A DNA stretch of 64,000 bases from Acidimicrobiia bacterium (lineage in GTDB: Bacteria; Actinomycetota; Acidimicrobiia; Acidimicrobiales; SKKL01), in NCBI GenBank assembly GCA_041676705.1, contig JBAYRL010000001.1, forward strand, positions 310,001 through 374,000, read 5' to 3'. Both the position numbers and the translations under genes were made by a program. Each line of letters begins with the position of its first letter. The stretch's first letter is position 1. The notes beneath the pieces are model-generated. The model was not told the DNA's origin, searched no databases, and was given only the letters and a program-made list of their open reading frames with translations. This document shows positions 15,693 through 24,701 of this stretch, piece by piece.

Positions 15693-16817
15693 ATGAGCCG
15701 TGGCCGCTCGGTAAGTAAGCTTGAAGCCCCCAAGGCGGCTGATTCAGGCCACCTTCTTGAGGTGCACAATCTAAAGACCCACTTCATCACCGCAAGAGGC
15801 CGGGTTCGTGCGGTTGACGGCGTAAGTTTTTCTCTGGACCGTGGGAAAACCATTGGCATTGTCGGCGAGTCGGGTTCTGGTAAAACCGTTCTGTCACGTT
15901 CGGTTATGAACCTTTTGCCCCGTAACAACGTGGTGCGTGACGGAACCGTCTTGTTCGAAGGAAAAGACATAACGGGTCTGTCGAACAAAGAAATGCGCGA
16001 CATTTGGGGCATCGATATTGCCATGGTGTTCCAAGATCCCATGACGTCGCTTAACCCAGTGGTGCGTATTGGTCGTCAAATCACTGAATCATTACGATTC
16101 CACCTCGATCTGAGTGCTGCTGACGCCAATAAAACAGCGGTTTCCTTGTTACGTTCGGTGAATATTCCCGAGCCTGAAAAGCGTCTCAAAGAGTATCCGC
16201 ACCAGCTTTCCGGCGGAATGCGCCAACGGGTCACCATCGCAATTGCCTTGGCTTGCGGGCCTAAATTGTTAATGGCTGATGAGCCCACCACGGCTCTTGA
16301 TGTGACCGTACAGGCCCAGATTCTTAATCTGCTGGCAGAACAACAACGTGAACGTGACATGGGCATGGTCTTGGTTACCCACGACCTTGGCGTAGTTGCT
16401 GGTCGAACCGATGAGATCGTGGTTATGTACGGCGGCAAAGTGGTCGAAAAGGCCCCAACTTCGGTGCTATTTAGCAACGTGAAGATGCCCTACACCGAAG
16501 CCTTGTTGCGATCGATTCCAAAGATCGACGATCCGAGCCACACTCGACTTAAAGTGATCGGCGGTCGTCCACCAGATCTGATCAACCCGCCCAAGGGTTG
16601 CAACTTCTCGCCGCGCTGCCCCTATGCGCAAGAGAAATGTCATGTTGAGGAACCACCTCTGCAAGACGCCGAAACCCCAGGGCATCAGTTTGCCTGCTGG
16701 TATCCAGTTGGCACCCCCGAAAACAAGGCCGCTTATGAACGCAACCTCGAAGCTGGTCTCCCACAAACTTTGATCACCCTTGAAGGCGCTGGTGCGGGCG
16801 CCGTAATGGAGAGCTGA
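15693..16817 (+). CDS. Oligopeptide/dipeptide ABC transporter ATP-binding protein (OppD/DppD-like)
   Basis: A 374-residue ABC ATPase of the peptide/nickel/opine importer class. Walker A is GESGSGKT near residue 58, the signature LSGGMRQRV near 170, Walker B LLMADEPTTALDVT near 190 and the switch His in LVTHDLG near 228. The C-terminal oligopeptide-transporter extension has the cysteine cluster GCNFSPRCPYAQEKC, typical of OppD/DppD and linked to iron-sulfur binding in some members. The ATG at 15693 has an AGGAG ribosome-binding site eight bases upstream. It pairs with the OppF-like gene 2 bp downstream. No permease or binding-protein genes adjoin, so the rest of the transporter must lie elsewhere. 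Confidence 0.9.
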   Translation: MSRGRSVSKLEAPKAADSGHLLEVHNLKTHFITARGRVRAVDGVSFSLDRGKTIGIVGESGSGKTVLSRSVMNLLPRNNVVRDGTVLFEGKDITGLSNKEMRDIWGIDIAMVFQDPMTSLNPVVRIGRQITESLRFHLDLSAADANKTAVSLLRSVNIPEPEKRLKEYPHQLSGGMRQRVTIAIALACGPKLLMADEPTTALDVTVQAQILNLLAEQQRERDMGMVLVTHDLGVVAGRTDEIVVMYGGKVVEKAPTSVLFSNVKMPYTEALLRSIPKIDDPSHTRLKVIGGRPPDLINPPKGCNFSPRCPYAQEKCHVEEPPLQDAETPGHQFACWYPVGTPENKAAYERNLEAGLPQTLITLEGAGAGAVMES

Positions 16818-16819
16818 AC

Positions 16820-17842
16820 ATGGCCGGATCTGGGACTGCTCATCTACGTCCAGAAAAAGACCCGCTGCTCACCGTTGAACATCTCACGGTGGAATTCCCT
16901 GTTGGTAAAGATGCCAAGGTTCATGCTGTAAGCGGCATTAGCCTCGACCTCCTAGAAGGCGAAACCCTTGGCCTGGTGGGCGAATCTGGTTGTGGCAAAT
17001 CCACCACTGGCCGCGCCATTATGCAGCTACCAAAGCCGACGTCAGGCTCGATCGTGTTCAAAGGAACCGATATCACCAAACTCAGCGGTGAAGCGCTACG
17101 GCGGCTGCGTCCTGAAATGCAAATGATTTTCCAGGACCCAATTTCATCGCTGAATCCGAGGCGCAAAATTGGTGACTTGGTTGCCGAACCTCTGGCTATT
17201 TGGGGCAGGGGTAACAAAGAAGAACGCGATGCGCACGTTGACCGAGTGCTGGCATCGGTGGGTTTAGACCCCGCTGTGGCTCGTACGAAGAGGGCCCATG
17301 AGTTCTCGGGTGGACAATGCCAACGTATTTCAATTGCTCGCTCGCTGGTTCTTGACCCCAAAGTAATTATTTGTGACGAACCCGTATCGGCCCTTGATGT
17401 TTCGGTTCAGGCCCAAATTCTGAACCTTCTCGAAGACATGAAGGCTGAATACCAGCTGACCCTGATCTTCATCGCTCACGACTTGGCAGTTGTCAAGAAC
17501 ATCAGCGATCGCGTTGCAGTTATGTATCTGGGCAAGCTTTGTGAGGTTGCGAACCCCGACGATCTCTACGCCGCACCAGCGCACCCCTACACTCAGTTCC
17601 TCTTAGAAGCGATTCCGATTCCTGACCCAACGGTTAAACCTGAGGAGCGGGGCACCTTAGCTGGCGAGCTTCCGTCGCCGATTAATCCTCCTTCGGGCTG
17701 TCGCTTCCGCACTCGCTGCCCAAGAGCGCAAGATGTCTGTGCCCAAACCGAGCCCGTTATGCGTGCGGTTGGTGAAGACCATTGGGTGGCATGCCATTTC
17801 CCATTAATTCCTGTGCTCGAGGACCAGCCAGTAACTAGTTGA
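16820..17842 (+). CDS. Oligopeptide/dipeptide ABC transporter ATP-binding protein (OppF/DppF-like)
   Basis: The 340-residue partner of the preceding ATPase, beginning 2 bp after it. Walker A is GESGCGKST near residue 54, the Q-loop FQDPISSLNPRRK near 110 and Walker B IICDEPVSALDVS near 185. The C-terminal extension is GCRFRTRCPRAQDVC. The signature motif reads FSGGQCQRI, with Cys in place of the usual Arg of SGGQRQR; this could slightly affect nucleotide-sandwich contacts. The TetR gene follows 18 bp after the stop, so it may be in the same transcript and control it. Transported substrate unknown. Confidence 0.9.
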   Translation: MAGSGTAHLRPEKDPLLTVEHLTVEFPVGKDAKVHAVSGISLDLLEGETLGLVGESGCGKSTTGRAIMQLPKPTSGSIVFKGTDITKLSGEALRRLRPEMQMIFQDPISSLNPRRKIGDLVAEPLAIWGRGNKEERDAHVDRVLASVGLDPAVARTKRAHEFSGGQCQRISIARSLVLDPKVIICDEPVSALDVSVQAQILNLLEDMKAEYQLTLIFIAHDLAVVKNISDRVAVMYLGKLCEVANPDDLYAAPAHPYTQFLLEAIPIPDPTVKPEERGTLAGELPSPINPPSGCRFRTRCPRAQDVCAQTEPVMRAVGEDHWVACHFPLIPVLEDQPVTS

Positions 17843-17860
17843 CTCGCAAGGTTGAGCCAA

Positions 17861-18511
17861 ATGGACGTGTCGAATCCACCCTCACGCACCAGAACTCGTT
17901 TAGCACCTGAAGACCGTCGAGCACAGATCACTGCTGCGGCGGTCAAGGTGTTTGCTGGTCGTGATCCATCGGCGGTGACCTTTGAGGAGATTGCCGAGGC
18001 GGCTGGGGTTTCACGGGCACTGGTGTACAACTATTTTGGTGATCGCAGCGGTCTGGTCGGGGCAGTTTGTCTTGAGTGCTATTCATTGCTGGATAACGCC
18101 ATTGCTCCGGCTTTTGACAGCGGTCAAACCCCAGGCCAACAGGCACGTTCGTGGATTAGGCGTTATTTGCAATTTGCCTTCGACTACCCCGAAGCGTGGT
18201 CGATTATCGGGGCCGCTACTGCCAATCAGCACCCCAGTGTTTTGCAGGCTCGTTCCGAACGGATTGAGATGATTGTGGCCCGTTGGGGCGGCACCCCGGA
18301 AGTTCGGGTGGTAGTAGGTGCTCTGTCGGGCTTGTTGCATTCGGCAGTGATGGCTCACCTTGAAAACGAGGATGAGCAACTGGAATTCGAGGATCTGGTT
18401 GATCTAGTCGGGCTTTTGGCGTGGAAAGGCATGTCACACCTGCTGCCCGAGGGCATTGCTGCTTATCAAGACCGACCAGTGCCATCGTTTGACGACTTCA
18501 AGAACCCCTAG
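17861..18511 (+). CDS. TetR family transcriptional regulator
   Basis: A 216-residue repressor-type protein. The N-terminal TetR helix-turn-helix spans about residues 18-65: RRAQITAAAVKVFA, VTFEEIAEAAGVSRALVYNYF and the following GDRSGL. The C-terminal ligand domain is variable and hydrophobic. I chose the ATG at 17861, with AAGG nine bases upstream, over the in-frame TTG at 17852. It sits 18 bp after the OppF-like gene and upstream of the cyclophilin and acyl-CoA synthetase genes, so it could regulate either group. Its ligand cannot be deduced. Confidence 0.9.
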   Translation: MDVSNPPSRTRTRLAPEDRRAQITAAAVKVFAGRDPSAVTFEEIAEAAGVSRALVYNYFGDRSGLVGAVCLECYSLLDNAIAPAFDSGQTPGQQARSWIRRYLQFAFDYPEAWSIIGAATANQHPSVLQARSERIEMIVARWGGTPEVRVVVGALSGLLHSAVMAHLENEDEQLEFEDLVDLVGLLAWKGMSHLLPEGIAAYQDRPVPSFDDFKNP

Positions 18512-18571
18512 CCGCTTCCTAATCTGAGGCAATGTTGTGCCTTCGTGGCCGTGGTGCGCGACCATGAGAGG

Positions 18572-19048
18572 ATGGCTTCTTATCCTCCCATGACTATTGA
18601 CACCAACACCTTGTACCGCGTAACCATTGCTACCGATCGCGGCGACATGCTTCTCGACCTTGACCCAGAGTTGGCCCCAAAAACTGTTAACAACTTTATC
18701 TCTCTGGCCCGAGATGGCTATTACGATGGCCTCACCTTCCATCGGGTGGTCCCAGGCTTTGTTATCCAAGGTGGCTGTCCAGAGGGTTCGGGTCGCGGTG
18801 GACCCGGCTACAAATTTGAAGACGAACCCGTGAAAGGTGACTACCACCTGGGTGCCGTCGCCATGGCTAATGCTGGTCCGAATACCAATGGTTCCCAGTT
18901 CTTCATTTGCATCGATAACCTTAAAGGTCGTCTCGACAAGGCCTACAACTACTTCGGCAAAGTTGTGGAAGGGATGGACGTTGCGCTGTCCATTGAGATC
19001 GGCGACAAAATGAACTCGCTGACCATTGAAGAGATTGCGAAAGATTAG
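18572..19048 (+). CDS. Peptidyl-prolyl cis-trans isomerase (cyclophilin type)
   Basis: A cytoplasmic cyclophilin that catalyses proline cis-trans isomerisation during folding. The core motifs are FHRVVPGFVIQGGCPEGSGR near residue 55 (catalytic Arg) and AMANAGPNTNGSQFFI near 95. There is no signal peptide. The start is uncertain: an in-frame GTG at 18545, ATG at 18572 and ATG at 18590 are all possible, and the last gives the most conserved N-terminus (MTIDTNTLYRV). It ends 4 bp before the preferred start of the following acyl-CoA synthetase, so the two are probably co-transcribed. Confidence 0.92.
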   Translation: MASYPPMTIDTNTLYRVTIATDRGDMLLDLDPELAPKTVNNFISLARDGYYDGLTFHRVVPGFVIQGGCPEGSGRGGPGYKFEDEPVKGDYHLGAVAMANAGPNTNGSQFFICIDNLKGRLDKAYNYFGKVVEGMDVALSIEIGDKMNSLTIEEIAKD

Positions 19049-19052
19049 TTCT

Positions 19053-20699
19053 TTGGAACTCAACCTCGCCCAGATTCATGAGGCAATCGCCCAGGTGATT
19101 CCCGAGCGTGACTGCATTGTGCATGCTGGGCGACACTTGAGCTGGGCCGAGGTCACCAGCCGTACCCGCCGATTCGCAAATGCTCTAAACCAGGCGGGCC
19201 TTGGCCGTCGACAGGGGTCGCTGGCAAGTCTGGAAGGTTGGGAATCGCCCCACGATCACGTGGCGTTGTATCTGCACAATGGAGTTGAGTATCTAGAAGC
19301 GATGCTCGGCACCATGAAGGCTGGGGCTGCGGCCATCAACTTGAACTATAAGTATGTGGCCGAAGAGCTTAAATATCTCCTAAACGATGCCCAAGCCCGG
19401 GCCATTGTTTATCACGAGGCGTTTACTCCAACCTTGGCCGAGGTTCTGCCCGAGCTTGAAGGCGTTTCGCTTCTAGTGCGGGTGGCCGACGGAACAGGCC
19501 ACGCTCCCCTGCCAGGCTCCATAGACTACGAAGCATTCTTAGCTGCAGTGTCCGACGAATTGTCGCCCCAGTTGGTTGAATCTTGGAGCGGTGACGATCT
19601 GTATCTGTTGTACACGGGTGGCACCACTGGAATGCCTAAAGGTGTTTGTTGGCGCCAAGCCGACTTCCTGGTGGCGGCGCTTGGTATTCGGCACAAGAAC
19701 GGCACCGAGTACGAATCGTTAGAGCCCATTGTGGAACGCGCTCGACGACAAAGCCTACGTGCGCTTCCCTCAGCACCTTTCATGCACGGCGCGGCGCACT
19801 GGAACGCCATTAGTGCCTGGGTGGCGGGTGGAACCGTGGTTATCCAAAGCGAAACGACACGTTTAGATGCCACTGATATTTGGCAAACCATAGAAAACGA
19901 AAATGTGTCGTCATTGCTGATTGTGGGTGACGCGTTTGCCCGTCCCCTCGTCGATGAGCTCGACCGTAACAACTACAACCTTGGCTCTCTACGGTTCATT
20001 TTAACTGGCGGCGCGGCGTTAGGGCCTGATTTGGCACAGCGCTTTGTCGACCACTTACCAGACGTCACGATCGTCGACGTACTCGGATCATCTGAAAGTG
20101 GACGCATGGGAACGCGTTCCTCCAAGGCCGGTGATGCTATTGCGACTGGGAAGTTTGTGCCCTCAGAAACCTCAGTGGTGTTAAGTGACGACTTAACCCG
20201 AGTGCTTGAGGCCGGTGGCGATGAGATTGGATGGTTGGCGCAAAGCGGACGTATTCCACGTGGCTACTTGGGCGACCCCGACAAAACGGCAGCTACTTTT
20301 CCAGTGATCGAAGGTGTGCGTTATTCCGTACCTGGCGATCGAGCACGCCACTTGGCCGACGGCAGCATCGAGCTGCATGGTCGAGATTCGGCCACTATTA
20401 ACTCAGGTGGCGAAAAAATCTTCGCCGAAGAGGTCGAAGATGCTCTCAAACGACACCCTCAAGTTACTGATGCCATCGTGGTTGGTCGGTCGTCACCGCG
20501 CTGGGGCCAAGAGGTAGTAGCCATTGTGTCGCTAAGGCCAGAGGCCTCGGTTAGCGATGATGATTTGCGTGATACTGCTGCTCGCTACATCGCTCGCTAC
20601 AAACTGCCCAAGGCCATCATTCGTCATAGTGAGATTCCTCGCTCACCGGCAGGTAAAGCCGATTACCGTTGGGCCAAAGAGACAGCCTTAGGGAGCTAA
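19053..20699 (+). CDS. Acyl-CoA synthetase (AMP-forming), second copy
   Basis: An ANL-superfamily acid:CoA ligase of about 548 residues. The phosphate-binding motif LLYTGGTTGMPKGVCW lies near residue 187, the A5-type VLGSSESGRMG near 345 and the C-terminal lysine motif PRSPAGKADYRW near 530. The open frame begins at 19026 inside the cyclophilin gene, but the TTG at 19053 gives a family-like N-terminus (ELNLAQIHEAIAQVIPERD) just after the cyclophilin stop. It resembles mycobacterial FadD enzymes used for steroid or branched-chain acids; that resemblance is by memory of motif style only. Its 3' end overlaps the convergent glycosyltransferase by 12 bp. Confidence 0.92.
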   Translation: MELNLAQIHEAIAQVIPERDCIVHAGRHLSWAEVTSRTRRFANALNQAGLGRRQGSLASLEGWESPHDHVALYLHNGVEYLEAMLGTMKAGAAAINLNYKYVAEELKYLLNDAQARAIVYHEAFTPTLAEVLPELEGVSLLVRVADGTGHAPLPGSIDYEAFLAAVSDELSPQLVESWSGDDLYLLYTGGTTGMPKGVCWRQADFLVAALGIRHKNGTEYESLEPIVERARRQSLRALPSAPFMHGAAHWNAISAWVAGGTVVIQSETTRLDATDIWQTIENENVSSLLIVGDAFARPLVDELDRNNYNLGSLRFILTGGAALGPDLAQRFVDHLPDVTIVDVLGSSESGRMGTRSSKAGDAIATGKFVPSETSVVLSDDLTRVLEAGGDEIGWLAQSGRIPRGYLGDPDKTAATFPVIEGVRYSVPGDRARHLADGSIELHGRDSATINSGGEKIFAEEVEDALKRHPQVTDAIVVGRSSPRWGQEVVAIVSLRPEASVSDDDLRDTAARYIARYKLPKAIIRHSEIPRSPAGKADYRWAKETALGS

Positions 20700-22241
20700 G
20701 AACCGATCTAGTGCCATCGGTTCGAAGAACTCTTCCGGGGCTGGTACCAGCAACGGTTGGATGGCTCTAGTGGCCATGAGCTGGGCCCTTACAGTTTCAC
20801 ATTGCTCATCGAAAGTGGTGTAGCCACCCATCCAAACTAACCAAATTGCATGGTCTCCGGCCTGTTGTTGCAGCTCTTCAACGATAGTGACGGGGTTGGC
20901 AGCTTGGTTACGAGTGGCATAGTCACGCCAGTCAATTCGTTCTGGTGAATCCAAAGTTGGATAAGCCAAGACCGTGGGGCCAGGGTTTAGTTGGCGCGTG
21001 AGAGCGGGACCAAGCTGGTCGGGGCAGACCAGAACAACATCATTTGGAGTGGCCTGATCATTGATGATGCTGGCTGCTTGGCGGGCCTGGGTACGCTGAT
21101 CGTCGACTCCTAACACACTGGTAGTGCCAAGGGCGACCACCGTTACGAACAGTGCCAGCGTTCGAGGTAAACCGCCAGGAAATGCAACGAGTCCATAAGC
21201 CAATGCGACCGCCACAACAGGCACTATAAAGGCCGCATATCGGCTGGCGTAGGCACCTCCGGTAGCGAAAGTAATAAGCATCCCTAGCGCCAATGCAGCG
21301 GCAGCGACCACAAATTCGATGCGAATACCTGCCACCGTGGCGAGACGGACGACAATTCCACTGGAGCCATCGGGGTGAGCGGTCAACGACAGCAGTAGCA
21401 AGATCACTACCACCAACGCCGAGAACAGGCCCTCGGTCACTAGATTCCCGCCTACTAAATCGGTCAGGGTGATGGCTAACGTGGCCGTGGGACGCTGTCT
21501 AGTCCCCCAGGGCGTTCCGGTGTGGGCCAGCTGATCCACCAAAGATGGTAACCACGGTAAAAACAGCACACCACCTGCCACCAATGCTGCTATGGCATAA
21601 CGAGCACTTCGGCGCAGCTGCGGATCGATCGACTTCCACGCCAACCACAAGGCACCCAAACCAACGGTAGCTAATAGCCAGATGGACCAATAATGGGTAT
21701 AAAGCAACGCCGCTGTAATTAGCGACAAGCCAATGGCATTGGCCAGGTTGGCCCGGTCGATCAAGCGCAGAATGAACAGCCAGCCAAGAGCCACCAAGAA
21801 AACTATTAATGAATACATGCGGGCTTCGGTTGAGTATCGAAGCATATAAGGCAAAAGGGCCAACGCCATGGTGGCCAAAGTGGCCGTGGCAAGGCCGCGT
21901 TTAGCTTTAGTAATAAAGAAAACCACTGGCAATGTGGCCAAGGAGATGAACCCTGAGAGGGCCCGTACCACATTGTCGCCTTCTCCAAAGATGCTCATCC
22001 AGATGTGCAGCAAAAAGTAGTAGAGGGGAGGATGGCCGTCGTGGCGCAAGGCCGCGGGAATATCACCCATGGGCACGGCCGCAATGTTCACGCTTAAGGC
22101 TTCATCAAGCCATAGTGCGGAACGGGTATAAAAGCGGAGCCCAATACCCACCACGATTGCTAGTGCAATCAGGGTGCTTTCGGTTCGGCTTAAGGCCTTG
22201 ACGGGCGGTGTGTTTTGAGGCTGCGTGCTAGTGGGGTCCAT
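20688..22241 (-). CDS. GT39/ArnT-like membrane glycosyltransferase
   Basis: A 517-residue polytopic membrane protein with about 10-12 hydrophobic helices. The N-terminal loop carries the GT-C signature SALWLDEALSVNIA (acidic pair after the first helix, about residue 43-46). HDGHPPLYYFLLHIWM (about 67-82) is the typical PMT/ArnT-like second loop motif. RYSTEARMYSLIVFLVALG is also family-like. The C-terminal 90 residues look extracytoplasmic. Such enzymes use polyprenyl-phosphate sugars to glycosylate proteins, lipids or glycans on the outer face of the membrane. It is the first member of the envelope-glycan region and is transcribed divergently from the UGM-like flavoprotein. Confidence 0.83.
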   Translation of the reverse strand: MDPTSTQPQNTPPVKALSRTESTLIALAIVVGIGLRFYTRSALWLDEALSVNIAAVPMGDIPAALRHDGHPPLYYFLLHIWMSIFGEGDNVVRALSGFISLATLPVVFFITKAKRGLATATLATMALALLPYMLRYSTEARMYSLIVFLVALGWLFILRLIDRANLANAIGLSLITAALLYTHYWSIWLLATVGLGALWLAWKSIDPQLRRSARYAIAALVAGGVLFLPWLPSLVDQLAHTGTPWGTRQRPTATLAITLTDLVGGNLVTEGLFSALVVVILLLLSLTAHPDGSSGIVVRLATVAGIRIEFVVAAAALALGMLITFATGGAYASRYAAFIVPVVAVALAYGLVAFPGGLPRTLALFVTVVALGTTSVLGVDDQRTQARQAASIINDQATPNDVVLVCPDQLGPALTRQLNPGPTVLAYPTLDSPERIDWRDYATRNQAANPVTIVEELQQQAGDHAIWLVWMGGYTTFDEQCETVRAQLMATRAIQPLLVPAPEEFFEPMALDRFLAP

Positions 22242-22377
22242 CGTCGTCTATTGTTTGATAAAAGTGTGCAGGCTTCACGAAGATACGCGTTTGGTGCTGA
22301 CTGCCTCGCTGCTATTAAAAATGGTGCTACGAAGCGGATACGCTAGCGCCTTTAATACCCCCGTGGAGAAACTGTAA

Positions 22378-23895
22378 ATGACCGAACCGGAAACTACGAC
22401 GCCTGATAACGCGCCGCAGATTGTGGTAATTGGTGCCGGGCCTGCTGGCCTGACGGCTGCTTTCGAGCTTGCTCGCCGCGGTGTCACCTGCACGGTTTTG
22501 GAAGGAACCGACCAGGTTGGTGGCATAAGCCGAACTGTTGAACGCAACGGCTGGCGATTTGATATTGGTGGCCACCGATTTTTTACCAAGGTCCAGCCAG
22601 TCGAAGACCTTTGGCATGAGATTTTGCCCGATGAGGATTTCTTGTTGAGGCCTCGCATGAGTCGGATATTTTATGAAGGCAAATATTATGATTATCCGTT
22701 AAAACCACTTAATGCCTTAGGTAATCTAGGCATTATTGAGGCTATCCGATGCGTACTTTCCTACGGCGTGGCACGGGTTAAGCCTCCGAAAGATCAATCC
22801 AATCTAGAAGGTTGGATTTCCGCACGGTTTGGTCGTCGTCTCTACGAGCATTTTTTCAAGACTTACAACGAAAAAGTTTGGGGAGTTCCCGCTACCGAAA
22901 TCTCGGCTGATTGGGCGGCGCAGCGAATCAAGAATCTGTCGCTTTTCAATGCCGTTATTAACGCAATTCTGCCAAGCCGAAACCAGACTGACATTACTTC
23001 GCTAATCGAAGAGTTCCAATATCCTAAATTTGGCCCGGGCATGATGTGGGAGGTCTGTCGCGACAAGGTCGAGGCGGCCGGGTCGGAAGTGGTCATGAAC
23101 ACCAAGGCCCGCAAGGTGATTCATGAAGACGGCCAGGTAAAAGCGGTTGTGGCCGTTGATGCCGATGGTAAAGAACATACCTATCCGGCCGATCATGTAA
23201 TTTCCACCATGCCGATGCCTTCGCTGTTGCGAGCCATGGATCCGCCCATTCCAACCGATGTCTTGGAAGCTGCCAACGACCTGCATTTCCGCGATTTCCT
23301 AACGGTGGCTCTAGTCGTTCCTGAGGAATACGCCTTTCCTGATAACTGGATTTATATCCACTCCCCCGAGGTCAAAGTTGGTCGTATTCAGAACTTTGGT
23401 TCCTGGTCGCCTTACATGGTCAAAGACGGACGGACTTGTCTTGGTCTCGAATATTTCGTGTTTGAAGATGACGAACTTTGGGCCAGCGCTGATGACGATC
23501 TAATTGAGCTAGGTAAGCGTGAGCTGGCCAAGCTGGGTCTGGTGGATGAAGGCAAAGTTGAGATGGGTTACGTGGTTCGTATGCCAAAGGCCTATCCGGT
23601 TTACGACGAGTTTTATGAAAACAACGTAAACGTGCTTCGCAAGTGGCTTGATGCCAACACACCTCAGGTGCATCCGGTTGGTCGAAACGGTATGCATCGC
23701 TACAACAACCAAGACCACTCGATGCTGACTGCTATGTTTACCGTGGCCAACATTATCGATGGCACTAACCATGACGTGTGGGAAGTGAATGTCGAGGAGG
23801 ATTATCACGAGGTGGCCAAGTCTCCAGTGGTGGAAGGCCGCAAAAACTTAGGTACAGGCCGTGACGCTCCTATCATCCCGCGGAGAAAGGGCTGA
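22378..23895 (+). CDS. FAD/NAD(P)-binding oxidoreductase, UDP-galactopyranose mutase-like
   Basis: A 505-residue flavoprotein. The Rossmann dinucleotide motif IVVIGAGPAGLTAAFELARRG lies near residue 16, with the following acidic end of strand two (VLEGTDQVGGISRT). Later GGHRFFTKVQPVEDLWHEILP and YDYPLKPLNALGNLG resemble UDP-galactopyranose mutases and related amine-oxidase-fold proteins of cell-wall loci. It is longer than a canonical Glf (about 370-400). Its neighbours are glycosyltransferases and an AftD-like enzyme, so a sugar-nucleotide or polyprenyl-sugar substrate is a reasonable inference. A GGAG ribosome-binding site precedes the ATG at 22378. Its stop overlaps the next start (TGATG). 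I do not assign glf because the signature is only partial. Confidence 0.82.
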   Translation: MTEPETTTPDNAPQIVVIGAGPAGLTAAFELARRGVTCTVLEGTDQVGGISRTVERNGWRFDIGGHRFFTKVQPVEDLWHEILPDEDFLLRPRMSRIFYEGKYYDYPLKPLNALGNLGIIEAIRCVLSYGVARVKPPKDQSNLEGWISARFGRRLYEHFFKTYNEKVWGVPATEISADWAAQRIKNLSLFNAVINAILPSRNQTDITSLIEEFQYPKFGPGMMWEVCRDKVEAAGSEVVMNTKARKVIHEDGQVKAVVAVDADGKEHTYPADHVISTMPMPSLLRAMDPPIPTDVLEAANDLHFRDFLTVALVVPEEYAFPDNWIYIHSPEVKVGRIQNFGSWSPYMVKDGRTCLGLEYFVFEDDELWASADDDLIELGKRELAKLGLVDEGKVEMGYVVRMPKAYPVYDEFYENNVNVLRKWLDANTPQVHPVGRNGMHRYNNQDHSMLTAMFTVANIIDGTNHDVWEVNVEEDYHEVAKSPVVEGRKNLGTGRDAPIIPRRKG

Positions 23896-24653
23896 TGGTT
23901 AACGCCGCTTCGATCAAAGCAGCCTTGGTCAACGCGCTGCCTGATCCGGTGGTGTTTCGAATTTCGCCTTGGTTGTATCGACGCCAAGAGCCCGAGTTAG
24001 CCAAATTACGCACATTCGTCCCTGCCGGGCGCACCGTGGTTGATATCGGTGGTTGGCTGGGCCCATGGACCCGTGAATTGGCTCGCTGGTCGAAACAGGT
24101 CCACACGTTCGAACCACAACCTAATTTAGCTGCTTACCTGCGGCGAGTTGTGCCAAGCAATGTTCAGGTGCACGAGTGTGCATTGTCGAATGCGCCAGGC
24201 GTGTTGCCGCTCTATCTACCTTCCACAAGACACGGTTCGAATGCCTTGGCGTCGCTTAATCCTAAGGGAGTTGATGTTTCGAATTTCGTACACCACGAAG
24301 TCGAGGTGTTGCGACTCGACTCTTTCGATCTAGGTCCGGTGGCCTTTATGAAGATCGATGTGGAAGGGCACGAAGCCGAAGTTATTGACGGTGCCACCGG
24401 CGTGATTGAACAGGGCCAGCCGAGGTTGATGCTGGAGGCTGAACAACGCCATTTAGATCATCCGGTGACTGAGCTCTTTGAAACGTTGGCTGGTCTTGGT
24501 TATGAGGGTTGGTATTTGAAACAAGGTCGGTGGCAGCCACTCAACACCTTTCGAGTGGAGCGCGACCAGTTGGCCTTTGGCGAAGAGGTGCTTCACGCTG
24601 ATTACATCAACAACTTTCTATTCGCCCCGCTGAATCAACGGTTTGTTCCCTAG
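23895..24653 (+). CDS. FkbM family methyltransferase
   Basis: A 252-residue SAM-dependent methyltransferase of the FkbM type, which O-methylates sugars and polyketides. The SAM-binding loop is VVDIGGWLGPWTREL (about residues 48-62), with HTFEPQPNLAAYLRR as the acidic second-strand motif. FMKIDVEGHEAEVIDGA (about 150-165) is the FkbM signature. The ATG at 23895 shares a base with the stop of the flavoprotein gene (TGATG), so translation is coupled. In this setting it most likely methylates a sugar of the envelope glycan. Confidence 0.88.
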   Translation: MVNAASIKAALVNALPDPVVFRISPWLYRRQEPELAKLRTFVPAGRTVVDIGGWLGPWTRELARWSKQVHTFEPQPNLAAYLRRVVPSNVQVHECALSNAPGVLPLYLPSTRHGSNALASLNPKGVDVSNFVHHEVEVLRLDSFDLGPVAFMKIDVEGHEAEVIDGATGVIEQGQPRLMLEAEQRHLDHPVTELFETLAGLGYEGWYLKQGRWQPLNTFRVERDQLAFGEEVLHADYINNFLFAPLNQRFVP

Positions 24654-24701
24654 AAGCTTGGCTGACATGGTGCTCGGGTCGAGCTGAATTGTGTTTTAGC
24701 C

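Noticed and set aside
24672..24684. GCTCG/CGAGC hairpin after the FkbM gene
   Set aside because: Five-base stem with a three-base loop and only a distant TTTT; too weak to call a terminator.
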